From assembly GCA_003252385.1 (NCBI GenBank), contig QKEH01000151.1:1-39188 (forward strand): a stretch of DNA of 39,188 nt, in the 5' to 3' direction. Source of the stretch: Bacteroidota bacterium. GTDB taxonomy: Bacteria; Bacteroidota; Bacteroidia; Bacteroidales; UBA10428. The notes beneath the pieces were generated by a model. It made no database searches. It saw nothing but the letters and a program-made list of their open reading frames with translations, and was not told the origin of the DNA. Both the position numbers and the translations under genes were made by a program. Below are positions 8,693 through 17,383 of the stretch, one piece after another (the stretch's first letter is position 1; each line of letters opens with the position of its first letter).

Positions 8693-9102
8693 TAGGCACC
8701 GTCGCTGCGGGATGGTCGAAGCAGAACGTTGCACTTCGCCCGCAGAGATAAAAAGAACTATTCGTGCTCTCGCCGGGTTCGGTTTTACATGAATTCCGAG
8801 CCTGCGAACAGCATAATTAGGTTGTTGTTGTTGTAATTCCGTCTCCTGACGAGTTCAGGAGACGGCTTTTACATCTACCGCCCGGTAACTTCAACACTAC
8901 CAACGTTTGGTCACAACATCCTTAACGCTCTCGCCCCGCTAAGCAACAACAGCGGTACTCAAAAGAACAACAACAACCCGTCCGGGCACCTCCGAAAAGA
9001 TCGTATTCGACCCTCAAACGGAGAAATCCAACAGCAATCGCTCTAAATAGAAACCGGTTGCTCCACCCGCCTCGACGACAAAACGAATTAAAACAGGGAA
9101 TC
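8693..9102. other. 410-nt gap between nifK and nifE, terminator inside
   Basis: No supported gene. It contains the terminator at 8839-8865, a GTTG-type triplet run (about 8820-8834) whose complement (ACAACAACAAC) recurs at about 8968-8976, and a purine-rich leader before nifE. The TTG at 9058 opens the nifE frame but is not a likely start. Confidence 0.6.
8839..8865 (+). terminator. Rho-independent terminator after nifK
   Basis: Stem CCGTCTCCTGA (8839-8849) pairs perfectly with 8855-8865 around a 5-nt loop, followed by CTTTT. This is an 11-bp GC-rich stem with a short U-tract, 147 nt after the nifK stop. Confidence 0.85.
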
Positions 9103-10482
9103 ATGGAATCATCTTATCTTTCCGGCCGAAAAGGACAAATAGTAACCAAAGGAAAAGAAGGTGCGTCTATTGAATGTTCCAAGCAAAGCCTTGCCGGTTC
9201 AGTCAGTCAACGTGCCTGTGTATTCTGTGGTTCGCGCGTGGTACTCTATCCGGTTACCGATGCACTGCATATCATTCATGGCCCTATTGGCTGTGCCTCC
9301 TATACCTGGGACATACGCGGAGCGCTGTCCTCAGGACGCGAAATATACCGCAACAGTTACTCCACCGATTTGCGCGAGAAACATGTCATTTTTGGGGGAG
9401 AAACCCAACTCTATAACGCCCTAACAGAGCTCATTGCTGAGCTCAAACCTAAAGCCGCCTTTGTATACAGCACCTGTATTGTAGGGCTTATTGGCGACGA
9501 TGTGGAAGCCATCTGCAAAAAAGTGCAAATCGAAAACGGCATCCCTGTTCTTCCGGTACAATCGGAAGGCTTTCAAGGTTCCAAAAAGGACGGTTACAAA
9601 ATTGCCTGCGATGCCTTGGGCAAACTTATTGGCACCCGAAACGACAAAGAGGTAAGTCCGATCAGCCTGAATATTCTGGGCGACTTTAACCTGGCTGGAG
9701 AACTTTGGATGCTGAAGGATTACTACGAAAAAATGGGCATCCAGATTAACGCTACCATCACCGGCGATGGCCGGGTAGACGACATCTGCAACGCCCACAA
9801 AGCCGCACTCAATGTGGTGCAATGTTCCGGGTCCATGATGCATTTGGCCAAGGACATGAAAGAAAAATACGGAATCCCTTTTATGAAGGTGTCCTATTTC
9901 GGCATTGAAGACATGTCGGACGCACTGTACGAGGTGGCCAACTTCTTTAAGGACGACATCCTGTTCGACCGGGCCCGCAAACTGGTTTCCGAAGAACTGG
10001 GCAAGCTCCTTCCGGCACTGTCTTTTTATCGCGAAAAACTGCAAGGCAAAAAAGCTGCCATTTATGTGGGCGGGGCTTTCAAAGCCATTTCGCTGGTAAA
10101 AGCCCTCCGCCTTATTGGGATGCAAACCGTAGTGGTTGGTTCCCAAACGGGCAACGCCGACGATTACCAACTGCTTACCGAACTGTGCGATGAAGGGACC
10201 ATCATTGTGGATGACTCCAACCCCAATGAGCTGTCGCACTTTGTGAAGCAAACGGGTGCCGATCTGTTTATTGGCGGGGTCAAAGAACGCCCCATTGCCC
10301 ACAAGATGGGCATTGGCTTCTGCGACCACAACCACGAACGGAAGGAGGCACTGGCCGGATACGAAGGGATGCTCAACTTTGCTAAAGAGGTGTATGCCTC
10401 GGCAACCAGCCCGGTGTGGCAGTTTACCCGAAAAACTACCATTGCCACACCCGAAATGAACAAAGCAACAACAAGAGGATAA
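9103..10482 (+). CDS. nifE: Nitrogenase FeMo-cofactor scaffold subunit NifE
   Basis: 459 residues from the ATG at 9103. NifEN is the scaffold on which the NifB product receives Mo and homocitrate. Conserved pieces are QRACVFCGSRVVLYP (Cys39), IHGPIGCASYTWDIRGA (Cys64) and VYSTCIVGLIGDD (Cys125). These match the NifE equivalents of the P-cluster ligands, and the N-terminal ACVFCGSRVVLYP block separates NifE from NifD. I chose 9103 over the upstream TTG (9058) because the 15 residues before it (LHPPRRQNELKQGI) are unlike the family and AGGGAA lies just before the ATG. It lies after a terminator and is followed 69 nt later by nifN. Confidence 0.97.
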   Translation: MESSYLSGRKGQIVTKGKEGASIECSKQSLAGSVSQRACVFCGSRVVLYPVTDALHIIHGPIGCASYTWDIRGALSSGREIYRNSYSTDLREKHVIFGGETQLYNALTELIAELKPKAAFVYSTCIVGLIGDDVEAICKKVQIENGIPVLPVQSEGFQGSKKDGYKIACDALGKLIGTRNDKEVSPISLNILGDFNLAGELWMLKDYYEKMGIQINATITGDGRVDDICNAHKAALNVVQCSGSMMHLAKDMKEKYGIPFMKVSYFGIEDMSDALYEVANFFKDDILFDRARKLVSEELGKLLPALSFYREKLQGKKAAIYVGGAFKAISLVKALRLIGMQTVVVGSQTGNADDYQLLTELCDEGTIIVDDSNPNELSHFVKQTGADLFIGGVKERPIAHKMGIGFCDHNHERKEALAGYEGMLNFAKEVYASATSPVWQFTRKTTIATPEMNKATTRG

Positions 10483-10551
10483 TGCAGCAGCTGCCCTAAA
10501 AACGAGGAGGCTTCGCACTAACCCCTTGCCACAACAACAAAATACAGAGCC

Positions 10552-11949
10552 ATGATAGCAACAACTCCATATAAACCGTATGCATCGACCCGCAATGCCT
10601 GTAAGCTGTGCACCCCCCTGGGAGCCTGTGTAGCGTTCAAAGGCGTTAAGGGTTGCGTACCCCTGATCCACGGTTCGCAAGGATGTGCCACCTACATACG
10701 CCGCTATATGATCAGCCATTATCGCGAACCGGTAGACATTGCTTCATCCAGCTTTAGCGAGGAAGCAGCTGTTTTCGGAGGCAACAAGCTGTTCAATACC
10801 GGAATTACCAACATTCGCAAAACGTACCAACCCGAATGTATTGCCATCACCAGTACCTGCCTGAGTGAAACCATTGGCGAAGATGTCCCCAAGCTCATTA
10901 AGGAATACCAAGCCGTGCACGGCGACGAAAACCTGCCTGCTTTTGTATACGCATCCACCCCCAGCTATAAGGGTACCCACCTCGATGGCTTTCACGAAGC
11001 CGTGCTTGCACTGGTAAAAGCCTTTGCCAAAGAGGGAAAAACCAATAACTCCGTGAACCTGTTCCCGGGATTTGTTTCGCCCGAAGATTTACGCTACCTG
11101 AAGGACGTGCTCGAAGATTTTGAGCTGGAATACCAACTGGTGCCGGACTACTCCGAATCGCTCGACAACCCCAACTGGGAAGAATACACCCGGATGCCCG
11201 AAGGTGGCACGCCGGTTGAAAAAATAGCCGAAACCGGCATAGCCCGTGCCAGCATCGAATTTGGCCATGTGTTTAACAAGGGGAACCTTTCGGCCAAAGC
11301 CTCACAAAAAAGCAAGGTGCAAACCGCCGGCGAATACCTTGAAGAACATTTCGATGTGCAGAACTATCAGCAAGGGTTACCCATGGGCATTAAGGCCTGT
11401 GACACCTTCTTTGCGTACCTCGAAAAACTCTCCGGAAAAACTACGCCCCGCCACCATGTTAAAGAACGTGGCCGATTGATCGACTCCTATGTCGACGGGC
11501 ACAAAATAGTGTTCGGAAAACGGGCAGTGGTCTATGGCGAGGAAGATTTGGTGATTGCCACGGTAGCCTTCCTGGAAGAAATCGGCATCCAAAGCGTGAT
11601 GGTGGTTTCCGGTGCTAACAGTGGTTTGCTGGAGAAGAAAATAAAACAGATTCTCGATAAGGAACCGGACGACCTGCTCATCATTCCCGATGGCGACTTC
11701 GAAACCATGCGCGAAAAGGCCGCAGCTGTTAAACCCGACCTGTTCATCGGCAGCAGTAAAGCCTATTACATTACTCGTGCCCTGGGTATCCCGCTTATCC
11801 GCACAGGGTTCCCCATTCACGACCGCTTTGGTGCACAACGGGTAATGCACCTGGGTTACAAGGGCACCCAACAACTGTTCGACCGCATTGTAAACGCTCT
11901 TATGGAATACAAACAAGAAAAATCCCCGGTAGGGTACAAATACTTATAG
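10552..11949 (+). CDS. nifN: Nitrogenase FeMo-cofactor scaffold subunit NifN
   Basis: 465 residues. N-terminal NACKLCTPLGACVAFKGVKG and LIHGSQGCATYIRRY with STCLSETIGED (Cys103) are the NifN versions of the NifK motifs. NifN pairs with NifE to form the alpha2beta2 scaffold for cofactor maturation. The product lies between nifE (69 nt) and nifB (62 nt), so nifENB forms one operon segment. It is a stand-alone NifN, not fused to NifB as in some clostridia. Confidence 0.96.
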   Translation: MIATTPYKPYASTRNACKLCTPLGACVAFKGVKGCVPLIHGSQGCATYIRRYMISHYREPVDIASSSFSEEAAVFGGNKLFNTGITNIRKTYQPECIAITSTCLSETIGEDVPKLIKEYQAVHGDENLPAFVYASTPSYKGTHLDGFHEAVLALVKAFAKEGKTNNSVNLFPGFVSPEDLRYLKDVLEDFELEYQLVPDYSESLDNPNWEEYTRMPEGGTPVEKIAETGIARASIEFGHVFNKGNLSAKASQKSKVQTAGEYLEEHFDVQNYQQGLPMGIKACDTFFAYLEKLSGKTTPRHHVKERGRLIDSYVDGHKIVFGKRAVVYGEEDLVIATVAFLEEIGIQSVMVVSGANSGLLEKKIKQILDKEPDDLLIIPDGDFETMREKAAAVKPDLFIGSSKAYYITRALGIPLIRTGFPIHDRFGAQRVMHLGYKGTQQLFDRIVNALMEYKQEKSPVGYKYL

Positions 11950-12011
11950 GGCCAAACGGTAAGGCACATACCTAAGCTGTGGCATGAAGAACAACACTAA
12001 AACGTACTACG

Positions 12012-13271
12012 ATGAAAGACACCAGCAAACACCCCTGTTTTAATATAGAAGCCAAAGGCTCCTACGGACGTGTACACCTGCCCGTAGCCCCCAAATGCAA
12101 CATACAGTGCAACTACTGCAACCGCGATTTCGACTGCGTGAACGAGAGCCGTCCCGGGGTGACCAGTGCCGTGTTAAAACCTTTCCAGGCTGTGGAATAC
12201 CTGAAAGCCCTAAAAACCAAAATGCCCAGCCTGAGCGTGGTTGGCATTGCCGGCCCGGGCGACCCCTTTGCCAATGCCGAGGAAACCCTGGAAACCTTGC
12301 GCCTGGTAAATAAGGAAATGCCCGAAATGATTTTCTGCCTTTCCACCAACGGGGTAAACCTAAAACCCCATATCGACGAAATTGCCGAACTGGGCGTTAC
12401 CCACGTTACCATAACCATGAACAGCCTCGACCCCGAAGTGCTGGCCAAGGTGTATGCATGGATCCGCGCCGATAAAAAAGTATACCGTGGCGTGGAAGCA
12501 GGCGAAGAAATTCTGAAAAGACAACTGGAATGCATTCCGCTCCTGAAGGCTAAGGGAATAACCGTAAAAATCAACTCTATAATAATACCCGGTGTGAACG
12601 AAGCAGAGATTGGCCGGTTGGCCGAACGCGTGGCTTCCCTGGGTGCCGACACCATGAATGCCATCCCTCTGATTCCCACCAAAGACACCCCTTTCGAAAC
12701 GCTCGAAAAACCTTCGAAACGTATGGTGCTGGGTGTAAAAAGCGAGGTAGCCGAGCATATAAAACCCATGACCCATTGTGCCCGCTGCCGTGCCGATGCT
12801 GCCGGTTTATTGGGCCACGACCTGCAAGACACTCCGGATATGCTGAGGGAATACGCCAACATGCCTGCCCATGATACCGCCAACCGCCCCTATGTAGCGG
12901 TGGCCACCCACGAAGGCATTCTGGTTAACCAACACCTGGGCGAATCGCAGCAACTATACATCTTCGAGGAGTCGAAAAAAGGATACAAGCTGGTGGAAAC
13001 CCGGGCAACACCTCCCAAAGGGGGTGGCGATTTCAGATGGATCGACCTGGCCCGGTCGCTTACCGACTGCCAGGCCATACTCGTAGGTGGTGCAGGCCCT
13101 AGTCCGGTACGTATCCTGCAATCGTCAGGCATACGGGTTATTCAGATGACCGGATTGATTGATCTCGGGCTCGACAATGTGTACCATGGCACCGTACTGC
13201 GTACTGTAAAAAAAGCCGACGCCTTCAAATGCGGTCAGGGATGCACAGGCAATGCCACCGGATGTGCCTAA
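12012..13271 (+). CDS. nifB: FeMo-cofactor biosynthesis radical SAM protein NifB with NifX-like domain
   Basis: 419 residues. NifB fuses two [4Fe-4S] clusters with a carbide and an extra sulfur to make the 8Fe core (NifB-co). The radical SAM motif is CNIQCNYC (Cys29, Cys33, Cys36). Additional cluster ligands are plausible at Cys9, Cys256 and Cys259 (HCARCRADAAGLLG, the NifB signature). Residues about 293-400 are a fused NifX/NafY-type cofactor-binding domain with NQHLGESQQLYIFE, so this is the two-domain NifB. The tail is Cys- and Gly-rich (CGQGCTGNATGCA). It follows nifN by 62 nt and precedes the stand-alone nifX by 53 nt. Confidence 0.97.
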   Translation: MKDTSKHPCFNIEAKGSYGRVHLPVAPKCNIQCNYCNRDFDCVNESRPGVTSAVLKPFQAVEYLKALKTKMPSLSVVGIAGPGDPFANAEETLETLRLVNKEMPEMIFCLSTNGVNLKPHIDEIAELGVTHVTITMNSLDPEVLAKVYAWIRADKKVYRGVEAGEEILKRQLECIPLLKAKGITVKINSIIIPGVNEAEIGRLAERVASLGADTMNAIPLIPTKDTPFETLEKPSKRMVLGVKSEVAEHIKPMTHCARCRADAAGLLGHDLQDTPDMLREYANMPAHDTANRPYVAVATHEGILVNQHLGESQQLYIFEESKKGYKLVETRATPPKGGGDFRWIDLARSLTDCQAILVGGAGPSPVRILQSSGIRVIQMTGLIDLGLDNVYHGTVLRTVKKADAFKCGQGCTGNATGCA

Positions 13272-13324
13272 AACAGGTTCCTTGCCGAAAGACAAAACAC
13301 GCTTAATCGTAAAAAACACAAGCC

Positions 13325-13639
13325 ATGAAAATAGCAGTAAGCTCTACCGACGGTAAAAACATCGACACCCACTTTGGAAAAGCCAAAAGCTTCTTCGTAT
13401 TCGAGTTTGCCAACAACCAGCTTTCTCTTGTCGAACAGCGCAGTACCGGGAACTATTGCAGCGACCTGCCAAAGCATGCCTTCCGCAAGGACGAATTCCA
13501 GAGAGTGTATGAGGTCATCAAGGATTGCCAGGTGTTGTACACCCTGAAAATTGGCGACGTGCCCGCAGAAAAATTCCGCTCGCTGGGCATGGAAGTTCGA
13601 CAGTGCGAAGGGTTAATTTCAAAAGCAATTGCCGGCTGA
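13325..13639 (+). CDS. nifX: NifX-type FeMo-cofactor carrier protein
   Basis: 104 residues, a single NifX/NafY domain. The N-terminus MKIAVSSTDGKNIDTHFGKAK has the conserved HFG (His17); later FQRVYEVIKDCQVLYTLKIG and LGMEVRQCEGLI follow the family. In other systems NifX holds NifB-co or VK-cluster on the way to NifEN. It sits 53 nt after nifB, whose own C-terminus has the same fold, so three such domains are encoded in a row including the next gene. Full-length for the small family members. Confidence 0.85.
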   Translation: MKIAVSSTDGKNIDTHFGKAKSFFVFEFANNQLSLVEQRSTGNYCSDLPKHAFRKDEFQRVYEVIKDCQVLYTLKIGDVPAEKFRSLGMEVRQCEGLISKAIAG

Positions 13640-13787
13640 AAGAATCCCAGGCGCCAGAATCTTCCCAAAAGGAGCATTCAGGTGATAACGGGTATTCCTG
13701 AAGGAACTTTTTAAAGTTTAAACGAAGTAAATGAAAAAAATAACGCACATGACCAGGTAGGCACACCGCAAAAAGCACCAAAACACG

Positions 13788-13815
13788 GTATCCGCTACCC
13801 TGTACCATGTACAAA
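13788..13815 (+). repeat. Degenerate heptad repeat just before the second NifX gene
   Basis: The units GTATCCG, CTACCCT, GTACCAT and GTACAAA lie head to tail from 13788 to 13815 and share the 7-bp period and xTACxxx core of the heptad elements at 3433 and 14234. They overlap the in-frame ATG at 13807, which argues against that codon being the real nifX2 start. Confidence 0.4.
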
Positions 13816-13827
13816 TCTCAAGCAGTT

Positions 13828-14148
13828 ATGAAAATAGCAGTAACATCCAGCAACGGAAGAAACATCGACACCGAGTTTGTAAAAGCCGACAAAGTGTATG
13901 TATTCAGCAAGGAGGGCGATCGGATACAATTTCTTGAACAACGGCACACCAACAACAAGAGCAATACCCAGATTCGCCTTGCCGGCGATCGCAACACTTT
14001 CGAAAGAGTTTACGAAACCATTAAAGACTGCGACATTACCTACACCCAGAAAATACGGCAAATTCCGGCACAACGCTGTCAGCAGCTGGGTGTAACGGTA
14101 AAACAGGCCGAAGGAGAGATTGATCACCTACTCAAATATAAACTGTAA
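13828..14148 (+). CDS. Second, divergent NifX-like protein
   Basis: 106 residues from the ATG at 13828. This start aligns with the first NifX (both MKIAVxSSxGxNIDT), whereas the ATG at 13807 adds seven residues lying inside a repeat. It is clearly a tandem paralogue: FERVYETIKDCDITYTQKIRQIPA matches FQRVYEVIKDCQVLYTLKIGDVPA upstream. The HFG motif is lost (EFV at the same place), the central Cys and His residues are gone, and an insertion lies around residues 45-55. Cofactor binding by the usual His is therefore doubtful. It may act as a partner of NifX or of NifB, or as a non-binding stabiliser. It is 188 nt after nifX. Confidence 0.75.
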   Translation: MKIAVTSSNGRNIDTEFVKADKVYVFSKEGDRIQFLEQRHTNNKSNTQIRLAGDRNTFERVYETIKDCDITYTQKIRQIPAQRCQQLGVTVKQAEGEIDHLLKYKL

Positions 14149-14159
14149 AGGAGGAAGGA

Positions 14160-14254
14160 CTAACAAAGAGAAAAGGCAAAAGAAAAAGGTCAAAAGGGAT
14201 TGACATGGGCGAGAGGAAGCACTATCAGTCCCTGTACTCAGTACGCTGTACCTC
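14160..14254 (+). repeat. Dispersed heptad repeat element, copy B
   Basis: This lies in the gap before the ferredoxin gene. A purine-rich part with AACAAAG and GGCAAAAG is followed by GCACTATCAGTCCCTGTACT and three head-to-tail 7-bp units beginning GTAC at 14234, 14241 and 14248. It is related to the minus-strand element at 3433-3500. Confidence 0.6.
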
Positions 14255-14294
14255 ACAAACAAAACATATCTCATCTCAATAAAAAAGTAATACA

Positions 14295-14603
14295 ATGAAA
14301 AAACCAGATTATCACATTTTAGTTTGCAACTCGTACCGGGTTGCCGGCGATGCACAGGGAGCATGCAACAAAAAAGGAGCTACCAATTTTATACAATACA
14401 TTAATGATGAATGTATGGAACGCGGATTGGATGTAGCCGTTTCAAGCACTGCCTGCCTGAACGTTTGTGCCCAGGGACCGGTAATGGTCGTTCACCCTTT
14501 AAATTTTTGGTATGGAGGCATCGACTCGGAAGAAAAGATTGACGAAATACTGGATGCCCTGGAGAACGAAGAAGCAGTAGAGGCCTATCTGATCAGCGAC
14601 TAA
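14295..14603 (+). CDS. Thioredoxin-like [2Fe-2S] ferredoxin
   Basis: 102 residues. Four Cys residues are spaced as in thioredoxin-like ferredoxins of the Shethna FeSI/FdIV type: Cys11 and Cys24 (C-x12-C), then Cys54 and Cys58 (ACLNVCAQGPVMVVHP, C-x3-C). A fifth Cys40 is extra. The family forms dimers with one [2Fe-2S] cluster per subunit and is recurrent in nif clusters of diverse diazotrophs. It has been proposed as an electron carrier to NifH, or as a factor in cofactor assembly or conformational protection of nitrogenase; the role here is inferred from context. It lies between nifX2 and nifV. Confidence 0.9.
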   Translation: MKKPDYHILVCNSYRVAGDAQGACNKKGATNFIQYINDECMERGLDVAVSSTACLNVCAQGPVMVVHPLNFWYGGIDSEEKIDEILDALENEEAVEAYLISD

Positions 14604-14916
14604 GCCCTCTCGGAATCCAAAGGCACGGAACAGCACAGGTTAATCTGCTTGAGAGTTTGTACCCAGCTAAAAGTTCGATGGCTGGAATACAGTTTGTCAG
14701 GTGAGCTGGAACGAAAGACAAGAGACAAACCAGTATTCCGAAATTGATTGACAACCAATGCAAAACCTGTGTTGTTCTTTAATAGAGCGATGTAACCACT
14801 TAAAACTGAACCACTCACAAAACACGAAACCTAACCCCGAAGCAGGAAGGATGACTGCAACTCCATCCTACGATCCCTAATCAGCATGTATTACCATTTT
14901 TAAAAGGTCTACGGTC
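14604..14916. other. 313-nt gap between ferredoxin and nifV with an inverted repeat
   Basis: No gene seen. GGAATACAGTTTGTC (14684-14698) and its near-complement at 14724-14739 can form a long imperfect stem with an interior of about 25 nt. The rest is featureless AT-rich leader. This spacer could act as a processing or attenuation point between the cofactor-transfer genes and nifV. Confidence 0.5.
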
Positions 14917-16041
14917 ATGAATACACAAAGCATCTGGTACATCGACTCCACCCTGCGCGACGGAGAGCAGGCTCCGGGAGTATCCTTCAGCCACCGCGAA
15001 AAAATAACCATTGCCGCATTGCTGGATGTAACCGGCATCGACGAACTGGAGGCAGGCACCCCGGCTATTGGCGCAAAAGAACAAAACACCATTCATACCA
15101 TTGTAAAACAGGGTTTTTCTTTCCGAACCTCTTCGTGGTGCCGGGCTTTAAAAGCCGATATCGACGCCGCACGGAAATGCAAAACCGACGGTGTCAATCT
15201 GTCCTTTCCGGTGTCGGCCATACATCAGCAAAGCATGGGTAAAAGCCCGCAGTGGGTCTTCGAAAATCTGTTCAGTACGGTTCGCTATGCCCGGAACTAT
15301 TTCGAATATGTATCGGTCGGGGCTCAGGACGCCTCGCGGGCCGATTTTCCCTTTCTGCAAAAATTCCTGTCACTGTGTTCGGAGCTTCAGGTACACCGCG
15401 TACGTATTGCCGATACCGTAGGCTGCTTAAATCCGTTCAGCACGCAACTGCTGTTTAATAAAATTCTCGACCGCTTTCCTGGGTTGAACCTGGAATTTCA
15501 CGGCCACAACGATTTGGGCATGGCCACCGCCAACACCCTGGCAGCCATTACTTCCGGCGCCCGTGCGGTAAGCACCACGGTGAACGGACTGGGCGAACGC
15601 GCCGGTAACGCCAGCCTGGACGAAGTGGTGATGGCCTGTCGAAAAACCCTCCAGCTTAAGGATAAGCTGAACAGCCAGTTCTTCCCTTACCTGGCTGCTA
15701 ATGTTGAAATGGCCTCCGGACGCACCAATGCCGACTCGAAACCCATTACCGGCAAAGCTGCCCTGCAACACGAATCGGGCATTCACACCCGTTGCCTGCT
15801 GAACAACCCCGAGTCGTACCAGATCATTGGTTCGGAGGAACTGGGCAGGCAGGGAACCTCCATTGTATTTGGCAAACACTCCGGCACCAGTGCCATTGTG
15901 CAACTCTTCGAGCAAAAAGGCATTACCCTGGAAAATAACAATCTCGAAGGACTCATGCAGCAAATCAAACTCTTCAGCTCCATGCGCAAAAAAGCCATGG
16001 AAGAAGAGGATCTGATGGAATTGTACTACAGGTTGACTTGA
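14917..16041 (+). CDS. nifV: Homocitrate synthase NifV
   Basis: 374 residues of the DRE-TIM / alpha-isopropylmalate synthase family. It condenses 2-oxoglutarate with acetyl-CoA to give homocitrate, the organic ligand of FeMo-cofactor. The metal and substrate site [12 protein letters not shown] is at residues 10-21, and the second metal motif is [25 protein letters not shown] and FGKHSGTSA are typical of NifV and of homocitrate synthases; isopropylmalate synthase LeuA would be longer with a regulatory C-domain, which is absent. The nif context settles the assignment. It starts 313 nt after the ferredoxin gene. Confidence 0.93.
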   Translation: MNTQSIWYIDSTLRDGEQAPGVSFSHREKITIAALLDVTGIDELEAGTPAIGAKEQNTIHTIVKQGFSFRTSSWCRALKADIDAARKCKTDGVNLSFPVSAIHQQSMGKSPQWVFENLFSTVRYARNYFEYVSVGAQDASRADFPFLQKFLSLCSELQVHRVRIADTVGCLNPFSTQLLFNKILDRFPGLNLEFHGHNDLGMATANTLAAITSGARAVSTTVNGLGERAGNASLDEVVMACRKTLQLKDKLNSQFFPYLAANVEMASGRTNADSKPITGKAALQHESGIHTRCLLNNPESYQIIGSEELGRQGTSIVFGKHSGTSAIVQLFEQKGITLENNNLEGLMQQIKLFSSMRKKAMEEEDLMELYYRLT

Positions 16042-16102
16042 AAACAAGGCAAAAGGGCATGAGCTTAACCGGTCTCTGTACTATTTACGTTACACTCACC
16101 AC
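16040..16102 (+). repeat. Degenerate copy of the heptad repeat element
   Basis: The gap after nifV holds AAACAAGGCAAAAGGGC, then CTGTACTATTTACGTTACAC. It resembles copies A and B in its purine-rich part (AACAAxGGCAAAAGGG) and in the CTGTACT block, but keeps only one clear GTAC unit. Confidence 0.4.
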
Positions 16103-16132
16103 CCGAAGCAAACAAATTTAAAACCAAGAATC

Positions 16133-16513
16133 ATGAGCACAAACAACTCCATTATAAACGAAGCCAACAGCTACCTGAACACCATAACCAAAAGTTTCGC
16201 CAGTAAGAAGTTCGACAATAAATTCCTGTTAAACCTGACTACCATGTCGCTCGAAAAATTCATGGTTGGCTATCTGATGGCACAGGATCATCTTCCGGAG
16301 CATCACACGCTGGGGTTCCTGGCCGGCGAAATGACCCGCTACACCCAGCTGCCATTGGCCGACATCGACCTCCTGGAACAACTCGATGATAAAATTCAGC
16401 TTTGTTCTCTCGATGCCGCTGCACCTGCCTGGATTCCAACCGATCAGGAAATGACTACCCTCATTGAAATGCTAAAACGGTTCCAGACATTAACCCAACA
16501 GGTCGGGTCTTAA
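16133..16513 (+). CDS. Small helical protein of unknown function within the nif/mod cluster
   Basis: 126 residues, no signal peptide, no Cys motif (one Cys only). It appears fully helical. The stretch MSLEKFMVGYLMAQDHLPEHHTLGFLAGEM (residues about 38-67) has the layout of HEPN-like helical bundles (a conserved Glu-Lys near the start of one helix, then a His-rich turn HH before the next). The classical R-x4-6-H ribonuclease motif is absent. It lies 91 nt after nifV and 115 nt before modA on the same strand, so it probably shares a transcript with nif or mod genes. I do not recognise a named family; function unknown. Confidence 0.65.
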   Translation: MSTNNSIINEANSYLNTITKSFASKKFDNKFLLNLTTMSLEKFMVGYLMAQDHLPEHHTLGFLAGEMTRYTQLPLADIDLLEQLDDKIQLCSLDAAAPAWIPTDQEMTTLIEMLKRFQTLTQQVGS

Positions 16514-16628
16514 AAGTTTTTACTACCTTGTAAAGGTCGCAACACACTGGAGTTGAATAACTTTTCCATTCGGAGAGATTTTTAAGAACCCAAACATTGC
16601 ATGCACACCATACCAATAACTTTCTATT

Positions 16629-17381
16629 ATGAAGAAGTACAGTTTTATGCTTTTTGGCCTTCTGCTCCTGGCTTGTGCCAAAAACAAGCCTGCCGATACT
16701 TTCACTGTATTCTGTGCCGCTGGCATGACCGATGTGGTCACCGAACTGGCCGACAGTTTCATGCTTCACCATCCGCAACAAGTTCGGTTGAACCTGGCTT
16801 CAAGTGGCACCCTGGCACGCCAGCTGGCACTGGGCAACCCGGCCGACCTCTTTATTGCCGCCAGTGAACGATGGGCCAACTATGCCGACAGCCTGGCACT
16901 CTTCTCCGAAAGAAAAATGCTCTGGCAAAATCAACTGGTAGTGGTCACCCCGGTCGAGGCCAGCGCCATCGACAGTTTGAATTTTCAGGATCCGCAGCCC
17001 CCTGTAAAAGTAACCCACCTTTCCATGGGCGATCCCACACACGTTCCTGCCGGCATTTATGCTCAACAGGCACTGCAATCGGTAGGCTGGTGGGCTTCTT
17101 TAGAATCGAAAATCGTTCCGGCCAAGGACGTTCGCTCGGCATTGCGTACCGTGGAAATGGGCGAGTGCGAAATGGGCATTGTTTACTATACCGATGCCCT
17201 GGCATCCCAAAAAGTTCACATTGCGGGTACCTTCCCCGACAGTTGCCATCAGCCCATCATTATGCATGCCCTGCTGGCCAAAGAAGCAGCGCCTGGCGCC
17301 CGGGAGTTTTATGCTATGCTGAACGACACGCTGTACGAGAAAATCTGGAATAAATACGGTTTAACCACAGTAAAAAAATAG
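16629..17381 (+). CDS. modA: Molybdate ABC transporter substrate-binding lipoprotein
   Basis: 250 residues. A lipobox (LLLLAC, Cys16) anchors it to the membrane. The mature part has the ModA pattern: FTVFCAAGMTDVVTELADSF, then NLASSGTLARQLALGNPADLFIAAS (oxyanion-binding Ser in SSGTLA), and near the end the VEMGECEMGIVYYTDAL segment common to molybdate/tungstate binders. It ends 2 nt before modB, so the three mod genes are one operon. Imported Mo feeds FeMo-cofactor synthesis. Confidence 0.92.
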   Translation: MKKYSFMLFGLLLLACAKNKPADTFTVFCAAGMTDVVTELADSFMLHHPQQVRLNLASSGTLARQLALGNPADLFIAASERWANYADSLALFSERKMLWQNQLVVVTPVEASAIDSLNFQDPQPPVKVTHLSMGDPTHVPAGIYAQQALQSVGWWASLESKIVPAKDVRSALRTVEMGECEMGIVYYTDALASQKVHIAGTFPDSCHQPIIMHALLAKEAAPGAREFYAMLNDTLYEKIWNKYGLTTVKK

Positions 17382-17383
17382 GA

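Noticed and set aside
9058-9102. TTG at 9058 as the nifE start
   Set aside because: The added residues (LHPPRRQNELKQGI) do not fit the family; the ATG at 9103 gives a normal NifE N-terminus.
9421-10719. 432-codon open frame on the minus strand opposite nifE and nifN
   Set aside because: Shadow of nifE/nifN coding sequence; composition rich in His, Phe and Cys typical of antisense translation.
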